Below are positions 1-8,182 of a DNA stretch of 64,000 nt, in pieces. Location: positions 124,001-188,000 of the forward strand of contig NZ_RCDC01000009.1 in assembly GCF_003651185.1 (NCBI RefSeq), written 5' to 3'. The DNA is from Stenotrophomonas rhizophila. Its GTDB lineage: Bacteria; Pseudomonadota; Gammaproteobacteria; Xanthomonadales; Xanthomonadaceae. The translations under genes and the position numbers were made by a program. Numbering within the stretch: position 1 is the stretch's first letter; each line of letters opens with the position of its first letter. The notes beneath the pieces were generated by a model that saw nothing but the letters and a program-made list of their open reading frames with translations, was not told the origin of the DNA and ran no database searches.

Positions 1-1816
1 CACGCAGGGCATCCCAACGTGCGGTGTCTTCGGGCACCACGTTCCAGGCATCGAACTGCAGCTCGCCGCTGGCCGCACGGGTGTCGGCGAAGGACGGGTG
101 CTTGCCGCGTTCCTGGGCCAGCTCGCACGAGGTTTCCAGCGCGTGGAAGTAGATCGTTTCGGCGATCTGCTTGGACAGCGCGCGGGCTTCGGCACTGTCA
201 AAGGCCAGACGCTTGCGGAAGAACACGTCCTGCAGGCCCATGCAGCCCAGGCCGACCGGGCGCCAGCGCAGGTTGCCGCGGCGGGCGGTTTCGATCGGGT
301 AGAAGTTCAGGTCGATCACGCGGTCGAGCTGACGCACGGCCAGGCGCACGGTGTCGGCCAGCTTGTCGAAATCGAACTCGCCGTGGCCATCGAAATGATT
401 GCCCAGGTTGATCGAGCCCAGGTTGCACACCGCGGTCTCTTCGGCCGAGGTGATTTCCAGGATTTCGGTGCACAGGTTGGACAGGTGGATCACGTTGCCC
501 GGGCGCAGCGTCTGGTTGCTGGCGCGGTTGCACTTGTCCTTGAACGTCATCCAGCCGTTGCCGGTCTCGGCCAGGGTACGCATCATCCGCGAGTACAGCT
601 TGCGTGCGGAGATGGTGCGCTGGGCCTTGCCCTGGGCTTCGGCCTGCAGGTAAGCCTGTTCGAAGGCTTCGCCGAACAGATCGGTGAACTCGGGCACCAC
701 GCTCGGATCGAACAGCGACCATTCCTGGTCGGCCTCGACGCGCTGCATGAACAGGTCGGGGATCCAGTTGGCCAGATTCAGGTTGTGCGCACGGCGCGAT
801 TCGTCGCCGGTGTTGTCACGCAGTTCGAGGAAGTCCTCGATATCGGCGTGCCAGGTTTCCAGGTACACACAGGCCGCGCCCTTGCGCTTGCCACCCTGGT
901 TCACCGCCGCCACGGACGAATCCATGGTCTTCAGCCACGGCACGATGCCGTTGGAATGGCCGTTGGTCGATTTGATCAGCGAACCACGCGAACGCACGCG
1001 GCTGTAGCTGACGCCGATGCCGCCGCTGAACTTGGAGAGCTGGGCGATATCGCCGTACTTGGCGTAGATCGACTCCAGCGAATCCTGCGGCGAATCCAGC
1101 AGGAAGCACGAGGACAGCTGCTCGTGCGTGGTGCCGGAGTTGAACAGGGTCGGGCTGGACGGCAGGTAATCCAGGTTGCCCATGCGCTTGTACAGCGCGA
1201 GGGTTTCCGGCACGTCTTCGCTCAGCGCGCTGGCGATGCGCAGGAAGAACTGCTGCGGGGTCTCGATCACCTTGCGGGTGTGCGGATGACGCAGCAGGTA
1301 ACGGTCGTACAGGGTACGCAGGCCGAAGTAATCGAAATGCAGGTCCAGCGACGGATCGATCGCGTCGTTGAGCTTGCGGGCGTTGACCTGCACGAATTCC
1401 AGCAGGCGCGCGTTGATCAGGCCCACTTCGTGGCCGCGGCCGACCGACTGCGAGAACGCATGGATTTCCTGGCCGGATACTTCCTTGGCGATGAAGTTGG
1501 CCAGCAGGCGCGCAGCGAGGCGGCCGTATTCGGGCTCTTCACCGATCAGCAGCGCCGAGGTGCGGATGGACAGTTCGTCCAGCTCCTGGGTGGTCGCGCC
1601 GTTGTACAGGCCGGAGATGGTGCGGGTCGCAACGCGCATCGGATCCACCGCATGCAGACCTTCGCAGCAGCGCTGTACAGCGCGCACGATCTTGTTCAGG
1701 TCCACCAGTTCGGTCGTGCCATTGCGCTTGGTCACGCTCATGGCGGTCGCCGTGGGCGGCGAGGTCAGCAGGAATTCGCTTTCCTTATCGATAGCTGCGC
1801 TGGTTTCGGTGCTCAC
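1..1816 (-). CDS. nrdA: Ribonucleoside-diphosphate reductase alpha subunit, class Ia (3' end outside window)
   Basis: Large subunit of aerobic ribonucleotide reductase, which reduces ribonucleoside diphosphates to deoxyribonucleotides together with a beta subunit (NrdB) expected just beyond the left edge. About 605 codons are present and no stop occurs before base 1, so the C-terminus with its shuttle cysteines is missing. An ATP-cone lies near residues 25-120. The three family cysteines can be seen: in LSSCFLLDSPQDS (redox partner), in HLSNLCTEI (thiyl radical) and in ETAVCNLGSINLG (redox partner). I chose the GTG at 1816 because GAGG lies 8 bases upstream; an in-frame ATG at 1741 is the alternative. 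A roughly 275-base leader with strong secondary structure precedes it. Confidence 0.96.
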   Translation of the reverse strand, partial: MSTETSAAIDKESEFLLTSPPTATAMSVTKRNGTTELVDLNKIVRAVQRCCEGLHAVDPMRVATRTISGLYNGATTQELDELSIRTSALLIGEEPEYGRLAARLLANFIAKEVSGQEIHAFSQSVGRGHEVGLINARLLEFVQVNARKLNDAIDPSLDLHFDYFGLRTLYDRYLLRHPHTRKVIETPQQFFLRIASALSEDVPETLALYKRMGNLDYLPSSPTLFNSGTTHEQLSSCFLLDSPQDSLESIYAKYGDIAQLSKFSGGIGVSYSRVRSRGSLIKSTNGHSNGIVPWLKTMDSSVAAVNQGGKRKGAACVYLETWHADIEDFLELRDNTGDESRRAHNLNLANWIPDLFMQRVEADQEWSLFDPSVVPEFTDLFGEAFEQAYLQAEAQGKAQRTISARKLYSRMMRTLAETGNGWMTFKDKCNRASNQTLRPGNVIHLSNLCTEILEITSAEETAVCNLGSINLGNHFDGHGEFDFDKLADTVRLAVRQLDRVIDLNFYPIETARRGNLRWRPVGLGCMGLQDVFFRKRLAFDSAEARALSKQIAETIYFHALETSCELAQERGKHPSFADTRAASGELQFDAWNVVPEDTARWDALR

Positions 1817-1911
1817 GGCGTTTTCCTCTTGGCGTGATTTGGGGTGGTACAGCGGGGTCTGCCTGGCAGGCGCCGGAACCGATGCAGAGATGCTCAGGGT
1901 GGACTATCGGC

Positions 1912-1996
1912 GTCGCAGGAGCCGCGACCCGGGCAGGCAAGCCTGCGGGCGGTTCCCCTGCGTCACCGGTCCTCTCCCCCCGGAGAATCCTGCGAC
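1912..1996 (-). promoter_or_regulatory. Candidate structured 5' leader RNA of nrdA
   Basis: On the nrdA mRNA strand a perfect 9-bp stem (arms 1988-1996 and 1912-1920, GTCGCAGGA with TCCTGCGAC) encloses 67 bases. These contain a hairpin of TCTCC/GGAGA (1973-1986), a weaker CGGT/ACCG pairing (1950-1953 with 1965-1968) and a hairpin of GCAGG/CCTGC (1933-1946). The layout is a closed multi-branch junction 96-180 bases before the start codon. It does not match any riboswitch consensus I can recall. A cis-regulatory role is inference; folding and conservation need to be computed. Confidence 0.4.
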
Positions 1997-2096
1997 CGGC
2001 ACCACACGCTGTACTTCGTGCGGTTGTCAGTAGGTCTTCAGGCCATCGGCGTGAAGGCAATACTCCCGTCGACTTGTGGTCGGCGGTACCGACGGC

Positions 2097-2128
2097 CACA
2101 AGATAGTGGGGGTACCAGGTGTCGTCAA
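2097..2128 (-). promoter_or_regulatory. Putative sigma-70 promoter of nrdA with an NrdR-like box over the -10
   Basis: On the minus strand TTGACG (2123-2128) and TATCTT (2100-2105) are 17 bases apart, a good housekeeping promoter geometry, giving a leader of about 275 bases. The -10 lies inside CACTATCTTGTG (2097-2108), which looks like an NrdR box (CACTATATCTTGTG type) lacking two central bases. Arms CTTGTGG (2096-2102 on the minus strand) and CCACAAG (2073-2079) form a 30-base imperfect palindrome covering the likely transcription start. Confidence 0.5.
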
Positions 2129-2383
2129 CGCCAAATGTAGTGAATTTCCCCAATCCCTTGCGGCGCAAGGACCGGGCCTGAAGGGCGTCCGACGAACGGT
2201 CTGGACCCGTCGAAAGCGAGTGCGCAGTCAAGGCCAAAACGTCGATGCCGGATGCGACGCAGGGTCGCGAAAAACGGAACAGCGGGCCTCACACCGCCCT
2301 AACGAATGGCCGCCGATCAGGGTGACTTCCGACCCGCGCCGGGGTGGCTGCGGGGTGCCACGCTCCGATACGCCTCCTTATAT

Positions 2384-3217
2384 ATGAACGCGACCATGCG
2401 CCTGCCCCTGACCGGCTGTCTGATGTTGGGCCTGACCGTGGCCGGTGCTGCCGCTGCCGGCGGGACCAAGGCGCCAGCGCTTTCCTCACGCCAGTGCGGG
2501 GTGAGCACGCCCTACAACGTGCTGGTGGACAGCGGCGGGATCTGGCTGCGCAACCGCGAGCAGGTGCCGGCGGAGATCTTCTTCCACGATGGCGAGCTGA
2601 ACATCGATCGCCAGCCGATCCCGGTCAGCGACGCCGACGCCCAGCGCCTGCGCCAGCTCGAATGGGGCACCCGCCAGCTGGTGCCTGCCGTGGCCGGAGT
2701 GGCCGGCGAGGCCACGGACATCGCCTTGGATGCGCTGGGCGCCACGGTGGAAATCATGACCGGCAGCCGCCGCAGGGCGCGCGAGGTGGACGGGCTGCGC
2801 AAGGATGCCCACGCGTACGTCGGCCGTACCCTTGGCCGCGGGATCTGGGAGCAGGATCTGTTCGGCGAGCAGTTCGAGGCGCGCATCGAGCAGGCCGCCG
2901 AGTCGATGTCGGCCTCGCTGGCCCGCGGCGTGATGTGGACGATGCTGACCGGCGGCTCGGACCGGATCGAGGCCCGAGCCGAGCAGATGGAGGCCGACCT
3001 GGAGCGCCGCATGGAGGCGCGCGGGCAGGCGCTGGAGGCGCAGGCCCAGTCGCTGTGCACGCAGGTGCTGGCGCTGGATGCGATCCAGCAGTCGCTGGAG
3101 GTGCGCTACCAGGGCAAGCCGCTGGCGATGATGGTGATGGACCGCGACGAGGACGCAGCGGTGCCGATCGCGCACGAACTGCCGCGCGGAGATGCGTTGG
3201 TGTTGCCGCCGTTGTAG
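2384..3217 (+). CDS. yggN: YggN family (DUF2884) exported protein
   Basis: Predicted periplasmic protein of 277 residues in the YggN/DUF2884 family, whose function is not established. A signal peptide is clear: MNATMRLPLTGC is followed by a hydrophobic stretch ending near GAAAAGG. The mature part starts with a conserved cysteine (SSRQCGV), has beta-rich segments around residues 35-80 and a helical, Glu/Arg/Gln-rich region around 200-245 (AEQMEADLERRMEARGQALEA) likely to form a coiled coil. No clear ribosome binding site decides between ATG 2384 and ATG 2396; either leaves a usable signal peptide. The gene is convergent with zapE and its TAG stop is supplied by the adjacent repeat. Confidence 0.85.
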   Translation: MNATMRLPLTGCLMLGLTVAGAAAAGGTKAPALSSRQCGVSTPYNVLVDSGGIWLRNREQVPAEIFFHDGELNIDRQPIPVSDADAQRLRQLEWGTRQLVPAVAGVAGEATDIALDALGATVEIMTGSRRRAREVDGLRKDAHAYVGRTLGRGIWEQDLFGEQFEARIEQAAESMSASLARGVMWTMLTGGSDRIEARAEQMEADLERRMEARGQALEAQAQSLCTQVLALDAIQQSLEVRYQGKPLAMMVMDRDEDAAVPIAHELPRGDALVLPPL

Positions 3218-3245
3218 AGAGCATCCACGCCCGGCGTGGAGCTAC
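3214..3245. repeat. SMAG-type GTAG palindrome between convergent genes
   Basis: GTAG (3214-3217) and CTAC (3242-3245) flank a hairpin with arms TCCACGC (3224-3230) and GCGTGGA (3234-3240). This matches the short GTAG-headed palindromes known as SMAG elements in Stenotrophomonas. The element carries both stop codons: TAG of yggN at 3215-3217 and, on the other strand, TAG of zapE at 3242-3244. It may also act as a bidirectional terminator. Confidence 0.7.
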
Positions 3246-4342
3246 GCGCGGTGCGGGGTGCCCAGGTACTCGGCGCTCTGCATTTCGATCAGGCGCGAGG
3301 CGGTACGTTCGAACGCGCCCTGCAGGCGGATGCCCGAATACAGCCCGACCGGTGAATCGGTCGCGGTGCAGACCAGGTTGACGTGGCGGTCGTACAGCTC
3401 GTCGATCAGGTTGACGAAGCGGCGCGCGGCATCTTCGTTGAGTGTGTCGAAGTGCGGGATGTCCCCCAGCAGCACGGTGTTGAACTCGTGCGCGATCTCG
3501 ATGTAATCCGAGGGGCCACGCGGGCCTTCGCACAGCGCCTTGAAATCGAACCAGACGATGCTCTTGCCGCGGCCGCGCACCGGAATCTTGCGCGCCTCGA
3601 TCTCGATGTTGCCCGCCTTGGCCGGCTGCCCACCGCTGAGCTCGGCCCAGCGGCCGGCCAGCCAGGCATCGCTGCCGGCATCGATCGGGGACTGGTACAC
3701 CGGCGAGCGGGTCAGCGCGCGCATGCGGTAGTCCTCGGTGCCTTCGGCGTACAGCTCCACGCAGTAGGTCTGCAGCAGCCCGATCGCGGGCATGAAGCTG
3801 TCGCGCTGCAGGCCGTTGAGGTACAGGTTTTCCACGGCGGTATTGGAGGTGGTCACCAGGGTCACCCCCTCGGCGAACATGCGCTCGAGCAGGCGCGCCA
3901 GCAGCATTGCATCACCGATGTCGGTGACGAAGAACTCGTCCAGCACCAGCACGCGCAGTTTGCTGCGCCACTCCTGGGCGATCTTCGCCAGCGGATCGCT
4001 TTGCCCCTGGTGCTCGCGCAGGCGCTCGTGGATGCCACGCATGAAACGGTGGAAATGCGTGCGGTACTTCTGCTCGATCGGCAGGCCGTCATAGAACAGA
4101 TCGACCAGGAAGGTCTTGCCGCGCCCCACCCCGCCCCAGAAGTACAGGCCCTTGACCGGCTCGGGCTTCTTCCAGAACGCGGAGAGGCGATCCAGCCAGC
4201 CATCCTGCGCGCTGTCGACCAGCGCCAGATGGATGCGGTCCAGCTCGGCCAGGGCGGCGTGCTGGGCCGGGTCGTTCTGCCATTCGCCCCGGGCCACGCC
4301 ATCGGCGTAGCGCTGCGACGGGGTCATCACGGTCTCGCTCAT
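3242..4342 (-). CDS. zapE: Cell division protein ZapE (AFG1-like AAA+ ATPase)
   Basis: ATPase of 366 residues. Family members bind the divisome and influence FtsZ ring stability, especially under low oxygen or heat. Walker A is GGVGRGKT at residues 70-77, Walker B is VLVLDEFF and a sensor-1 region follows (LVTTSNT). The start at 4342 (MSETVMTPSQ) is chosen because it overlaps the stop of the upstream hydrolase as ATGA; an in-frame ATG at 4384 is less likely. The 4-base overlap implies translational coupling and one operon. Its stop lies in the repeat shared with yggN. Confidence 0.93.
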   Translation of the reverse strand: MSETVMTPSQRYADGVARGEWQNDPAQHAALAELDRIHLALVDSAQDGWLDRLSAFWKKPEPVKGLYFWGGVGRGKTFLVDLFYDGLPIEQKYRTHFHRFMRGIHERLREHQGQSDPLAKIAQEWRSKLRVLVLDEFFVTDIGDAMLLARLLERMFAEGVTLVTTSNTAVENLYLNGLQRDSFMPAIGLLQTYCVELYAEGTEDYRMRALTRSPVYQSPIDAGSDAWLAGRWAELSGGQPAKAGNIEIEARKIPVRGRGKSIVWFDFKALCEGPRGPSDYIEIAHEFNTVLLGDIPHFDTLNEDAARRFVNLIDELYDRHVNLVCTATDSPVGLYSGIRLQGAFERTASRLIEMQSAEYLGTPHRA

Positions 4343-5025
4343 GCTGCGTCGGGGGCCGCGTCGGAGGCGCCGTTGGGCAGCCACTGCTTGACGCCATGGA
4401 TGAGCGCGCCGCGCAGGTCGACGATCTTGCGGTGGAAGAAATGGCTGGTATCGGGCATGCGCACCAGTTCGTGCGGTGCGTCCAGGCCGTCCAGCCAGTC
4501 ATAGACCGCCTGCGGATCGACGATCTCGTCTTCCTCGCCCTGGATCACCAGCCACTGGGCCGGGGGCTGCATGCCCTCGAAGTCCCAGCGCCCGGCGGGC
4601 GGCGCGATCGAGATCAGCGTGGTCGGCTGCAGGTCGCCCGCGGCGCGCAACGAGACGTACGCACCAAAGCTGAAACCGGCCAGCCACAGGTCCTGGCCCG
4701 GCCGCTGTGCACGGACCCAGGCGGCAACGGCCTTGAGGTCGTCCTGCTCGCCCACGCCGTTGTCGAAGCTGCCGGCCGAATCGCCGACGCTGCGGAAGTT
4801 GAAGCGCACGGTGGCGATGCCCAGGTCGCGCAACGAGCGCGCGGCCATGGTCACCACCTTGTTGTGCATGCTGCCGCCCTCGGTGGACAGGGGGTGGCAG
4901 ACGATCGCCACCACCGGCTGCACCGCGACATCGGCCTCGGGCAGATCAACCACGACATCCAGCGGACCGACCGGTCCGTCCAGCGTCAGCGCACCGCTTT
5001 CTTGGGGAAATGGGGGATTGTGCAT
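4339..5025 (-). CDS. Alpha/beta hydrolase (COG2945 type)
   Basis: Soluble serine hydrolase of 228 residues. The nucleophile elbow is GFSFGAY, the acid is likely in EEDEIVD and the histidine in DTSHFFHRK, completing a Ser-Asp-His triad. The FNFRSVGDSAG segment after the first strands is typical of the COG2945 group, whose substrates are unknown. I prefer ATG 5025 (MHNPPFPQES); an in-frame ATG at 5058 would add 11 residues. It is the first gene of a two-gene unit with zapE (ATGA overlap) and is divergent from the transporter starting at 5082. Confidence 0.88.
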   Translation of the reverse strand: MHNPPFPQESGALTLDGPVGPLDVVVDLPEADVAVQPVVAIVCHPLSTEGGSMHNKVVTMAARSLRDLGIATVRFNFRSVGDSAGSFDNGVGEQDDLKAVAAWVRAQRPGQDLWLAGFSFGAYVSLRAAGDLQPTTLISIAPPAGRWDFEGMQPPAQWLVIQGEEDEIVDPQAVYDWLDGLDAPHELVRMPDTSHFFHRKIVDLRGALIHGVKQWLPNGASDAAPDAA

Positions 5026-5081
5026 GGCGTCATAATACCGTCCCTCCGCGTGCTTCACCGCCGCCCCCGCCGGATCCGTAC

Positions 5082-5948
5082 ATGCACTATCTGGTTTTCA
5101 GCGTTCTCTGCAGCGTGCTGGTGTCGGTCCTGCTGAAGCTGGCGCCGCGCCAGCGGCTGGACATGCCGCAGGTGGTGACCTGGAATTACCTGGTCGCCAG
5201 CGTGCTCAGCGCGGTGCTGCTGCAGCCCTCGCTGGCCTCGCTGCAGACCCCGCACGCGCCGTGGGCCGCCCTGCTCTGCCTGGCCGTGGCGTTGCCGGCG
5301 ATCTTCCTGATGATGGCCCGCGCAGTGACCCGTGCCGGGATCGTGCGCAGCGATGTGGCCCAGCGATTGTCGCTGCTGCTTTCGCTGCTGGCTGCGTTCC
5401 TGGTGTTCGGCGAGAGCGCCAACGGCTGGAAGCTGGCCGGCCTGGGGCTGGGCCTGCTGGCGATCCTGGGGATCAGCGTGCGCCCGCGCGCCGGGGCGGC
5501 CGAGCCCTCCGGTGGGCGGGCCTGGCCGTGGCTGCTGGCGGTGTGGGTGGGCTACGCCCTGGTCGACATCCTGCTCAAGAAGGTGGCGTTGTCGGGTACG
5601 CCCTCGATGGCGGCGCTTCTGGTCAGCTTCAGCCTGGCCTTCGTGCTGATGCTCATCCTGCAGCTATGGCGCCACCTGCGCGGGATCGCCCGCCTGCAGT
5701 GGCGCAACGGGGTCGGCGGCGCCCTGCTCGGCCTGCTCAACTTCGGCAACATCCTGTTCTACGTGCGCGCCCACCAGCATCTGCCGGACAGCCCGGCGGT
5801 GGTGTTCGCCGGCATGAACATCGGCGTGGTGGTGCTGGGCGCGCTGGTGGGCATCGTCGGTTTCGGCGAGCGCACCAGTGTGTGGAACCGGGTGGGCCTC
5901 GGGTTGGCCGTGGCGGCGATCGGGTTGATCGCGTGGGGCACGTGGTAA
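5082..5948 (+). CDS. EamA/DMT family transporter
   Basis: Integral membrane protein of 288 residues with about ten hydrophobic segments in two EamA-like halves (roughly residues 1-130 and 145-285). Members of the drug/metabolite transporter superfamily move small metabolites or drugs; the substrate cannot be read from the sequence. The start at 5082 (MHYLVFSVLC) puts the first membrane helix at the N-terminus, as is usual for the family; upstream in-frame codons would add a proline-rich tail and are rejected. A short GTAG palindrome follows the stop. Confidence 0.9.
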   Translation: MHYLVFSVLCSVLVSVLLKLAPRQRLDMPQVVTWNYLVASVLSAVLLQPSLASLQTPHAPWAALLCLAVALPAIFLMMARAVTRAGIVRSDVAQRLSLLLSLLAAFLVFGESANGWKLAGLGLGLLAILGISVRPRAGAAEPSGGRAWPWLLAVWVGYALVDILLKKVALSGTPSMAALLVSFSLAFVLMLILQLWRHLRGIARLQWRNGVGGALLGLLNFGNILFYVRAHQHLPDSPAVVFAGMNIGVVVLGALVGIVGFGERTSVWNRVGLGLAVAAIGLIAWGTW

Positions 5949-5960
5949 CCGACTGATGCG

Positions 5961-5985
5961 GTGCCGGCCAGCGGCCGGCACTACC
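5961..5985. repeat. SMAG-type palindrome
   Basis: Arms GTGCCGGCC (5961-5969) and GGCCGGCAC (5973-5981) are separated by AGC. CTAC follows immediately, giving GTAG at the head on the minus strand. It sits between convergent genes and may terminate transcription from both sides. Confidence 0.75.
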
Positions 5986-6009
5986 AAGGCAACGCGACGG
6001 TGACCGGGA

Positions 6010-7455
6010 TCAGCGATCAAACCCCAGCAACAGCGGATCATGGTCCGAGCTGCGCCACGGGCCCGCTTCGTTGCGGTCGCGGTAGCCCACATCGTCAGCT
6101 TCATCGGCATTGATGTGCCACTCCGCCGCCGCACGCAGGCGCTTGGCCATGCCCGGGCTCAACAGCGCATGGTCCAGCCGGCCGGTCATGCCGTTGTAGA
6201 CATAGCTGTAAGGGTGTTCGACCTTGGCCACTGCGAACGCATCCCGCCAGCCGGCCGCGTGCAGGGTGCGGATCGGGTCTTCCATCGCGTAGGCGTTGAA
6301 GTCGCCCAGCAGCACCGCATCGCGGGTACCCGCACCGGTGGGGTCGGTCGCCAGCCACTGGTCCAGCAGCGTGGCCGAGGCGACCCGGGTGGCATTCCAG
6401 CAGGCCTGGCCGTCCTTCTGATCGGCATCGGCGCCGGTCGCGTCCGAGCAGCCCTTGGATTTGAAGTGATTGGCCACGACCACGAACGGCGCGCCCTTGC
6501 CCGCGCGGAAGGCCTGCGCCAGCGGCACGCGGCTGCGCTCGCCGAAGGGCTCCTTCTCCAGCACGGCGGGGGCGCCGACCGGGGTCACGCGCGTGGCACG
6601 GTAGATGATGCCGACCCGGATCGGGTTGTCACCCGGCCCCTGCTTCGCGTCGATGAAGCGCCAGTCGGCACCCTGGCCCCGGTCAGCATTGAGCGCATCG
6701 ACCAGCTGGGCGATCGCCGACTGCGGGCCGTAACCATCGTTCTCCAGTTCCATCAGCGCCGCGACATCGGCGCCGAGCGCGTTGATGGTGGCGACCAGCT
6801 TGGCTTTCTGCGCCTGGTGTTCGGCCAGCGTACGGGCACCACGCAGGGTCGGGTAACCGCCGCCCTGGCCATCGCCGTTGAAGAAGTTCTCCAGGTTGAA
6901 CGCCGCCACGTGCAGGGCACCGGCCACCACCGGTACCGCCGGGCGCTCCAGCCCGGGCAGGTTCAGGGGACGGGTCACCTGCAGGCGGGCGTTGCCTTTG
7001 GGATCGATGCGGACGATGCCTTCCACGTTGCGCAGGACCATGCCGGTGCGCAGGTTCGCCGCCGCCGGCAGGTAGGCCACCGGGCCGGGATCCCGGGCAT
7101 CGCTGCCATCGTCCAGCACCAGCCGGCGACGCAGGTTGTCGGCCACCTCATGGGCGTGCTCCGGGGTGCCGGGTGCGGCCACCTCACTCGGCTGCCAGAG
7201 GCGGCCGCCGAAGGCTACGGTCAACTCACCGAAACGCGACAGGCCATCGGTACCGGCCAGGGTCAGTGGCGCGGCGATACGGACCTGCTGGCCATCCAGC
7301 GTGCGCCAGTCGGTCGGCGGCGCGGTCAGGGTGACCGTGGCCGACGTGGCCGGCGCCGGGCGCACCTGCGGCGAGGTGGCGGGCTGCGGCTGAGCGGCAT
7401 GGACCGCGCCGGACAACGCCAGCGCGAGAGCGAACACGAGGGGGGTACGGCGCAT
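6010..7455 (-). CDS. Secreted ExeM/NucH-type endonuclease/exonuclease
   Basis: Exported protein of 481 residues in the endonuclease/exonuclease/phosphatase superfamily, close to ExeM/NucH extracellular DNases. A signal peptide (MRRTPLVFALALALSGAVHA) precedes an OB-like region (DWRTLDGQQVRIAAPLTL) and a catalytic domain from about residue 195. Metal and catalytic motifs can be seen: FNLENFF, ALMELENDGYG, VANHFKSKGC, LLGDFNAY and the final SSDHDPLLLGF. ATG 7455 is preferred over 7497 because it begins the signal peptide and GGAG lies upstream. Likely roles are nutrient scavenging or biofilm DNA turnover (inference). Confidence 0.9.
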   Translation of the reverse strand: MRRTPLVFALALALSGAVHAAQPQPATSPQVRPAPATSATVTLTAPPTDWRTLDGQQVRIAAPLTLAGTDGLSRFGELTVAFGGRLWQPSEVAAPGTPEHAHEVADNLRRRLVLDDGSDARDPGPVAYLPAAANLRTGMVLRNVEGIVRIDPKGNARLQVTRPLNLPGLERPAVPVVAGALHVAAFNLENFFNGDGQGGGYPTLRGARTLAEHQAQKAKLVATINALGADVAALMELENDGYGPQSAIAQLVDALNADRGQGADWRFIDAKQGPGDNPIRVGIIYRATRVTPVGAPAVLEKEPFGERSRVPLAQAFRAGKGAPFVVVANHFKSKGCSDATGADADQKDGQACWNATRVASATLLDQWLATDPTGAGTRDAVLLGDFNAYAMEDPIRTLHAAGWRDAFAVAKVEHPYSYVYNGMTGRLDHALLSPGMAKRLRAAAEWHINADEADDVGYRDRNEAGPWRSSDHDPLLLGFDR

Positions 7456-7549
7456 CGGAAGCGGGACTCCAGGGAAGTGCGACAAGGCTAACCACATAAC
7501 GTGAAACGCCGCCCTTCGGCGGCGTCGGTGGCCTGATCCGGCAAAGCCG

Positions 7550-8068
7550 TCATTTCAGGTTGGCGAGCATCCAATCGACCGTGGCATGGATCTGCTCCTC
7601 GGTCAGCGCCGGATTCCCGCCCTTGGGCGGCATGATGCCACCGTCCGGGCCGGTATAGCCCTCCACCGCGTGCTTGTAGAGCGTGTCCTTGCCCTGGGCA
7701 ATGCGCGCATCCCAATGCCCGTGATCCAGCGTCGGCGCCTTGCCGACGCCATTGGTATGGCAGGCGGTGCAGAGGTTGTCGTAGATCACCTTGCCGTCGG
7801 TGGTACCGCCGTAGGCGACCTGCGAGGCGGCTTTGACCAGCGCGGCGGCATGGGCGGCAGCCTGCGCGGCGGCACCGGTGCTGCCGGCGTACACCGCACC
7901 GGCCGGCGCGATGCGCTGCTCGGTACGTTTGGCCGCCATCGGCGAGACTTCAGGGGGAATGCTGGTATGCAGGTAGGCCGCAAAGATGATGAGGCCGAGT
8001 GTGATGGCCATCAGCAGCGCGATGACCATGGAAAAGCGTTTCAGGAACTCGAGGTCGTAATTCCGCAC
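7550..8068 (-). CDS. Membrane-anchored cytochrome c5-type protein
   Basis: Electron carrier of 172 residues. One N-terminal helix (FSMVIALLMAITLGLIIFA, residues 12-30) anchors it to the inner membrane, an Ala-rich linker follows, and the C-terminal class I domain holds the heme site CTACH (near residue 99) with a likely methionine ligand in GGIMPPKGG. The domain resembles bacterial cytochrome c5. It is monocistronic; its partner oxidase or reductase is not adjacent. Confidence 0.92.
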   Translation of the reverse strand: MRNYDLEFLKRFSMVIALLMAITLGLIIFAAYLHTSIPPEVSPMAAKRTEQRIAPAGAVYAGSTGAAAQAAAHAAALVKAASQVAYGGTTDGKVIYDNLCTACHTNGVGKAPTLDHGHWDARIAQGKDTLYKHAVEGYTGPDGGIMPPKGGNPALTEEQIHATVDWMLANLK

Positions 8069-8182
8069 TCTCTATACCCCTGGCTGGTAGTCGTTGGACC
8101 ACGGCTTGTCGGCCGAGTATGACCAGCGTCGGCGGCGCTGCGCAAGCGACCGCCGGGTGTCGCAATGCAGCATCGGCGCGGC

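Noticed and set aside
1866..2060. Cobalamin riboswitch before nrdA
   Set aside because: A GAAGACCT stretch on the mRNA strand recalls the 3' end of such switches, but the other conserved boxes are not in the right order and the enzyme is class Ia.
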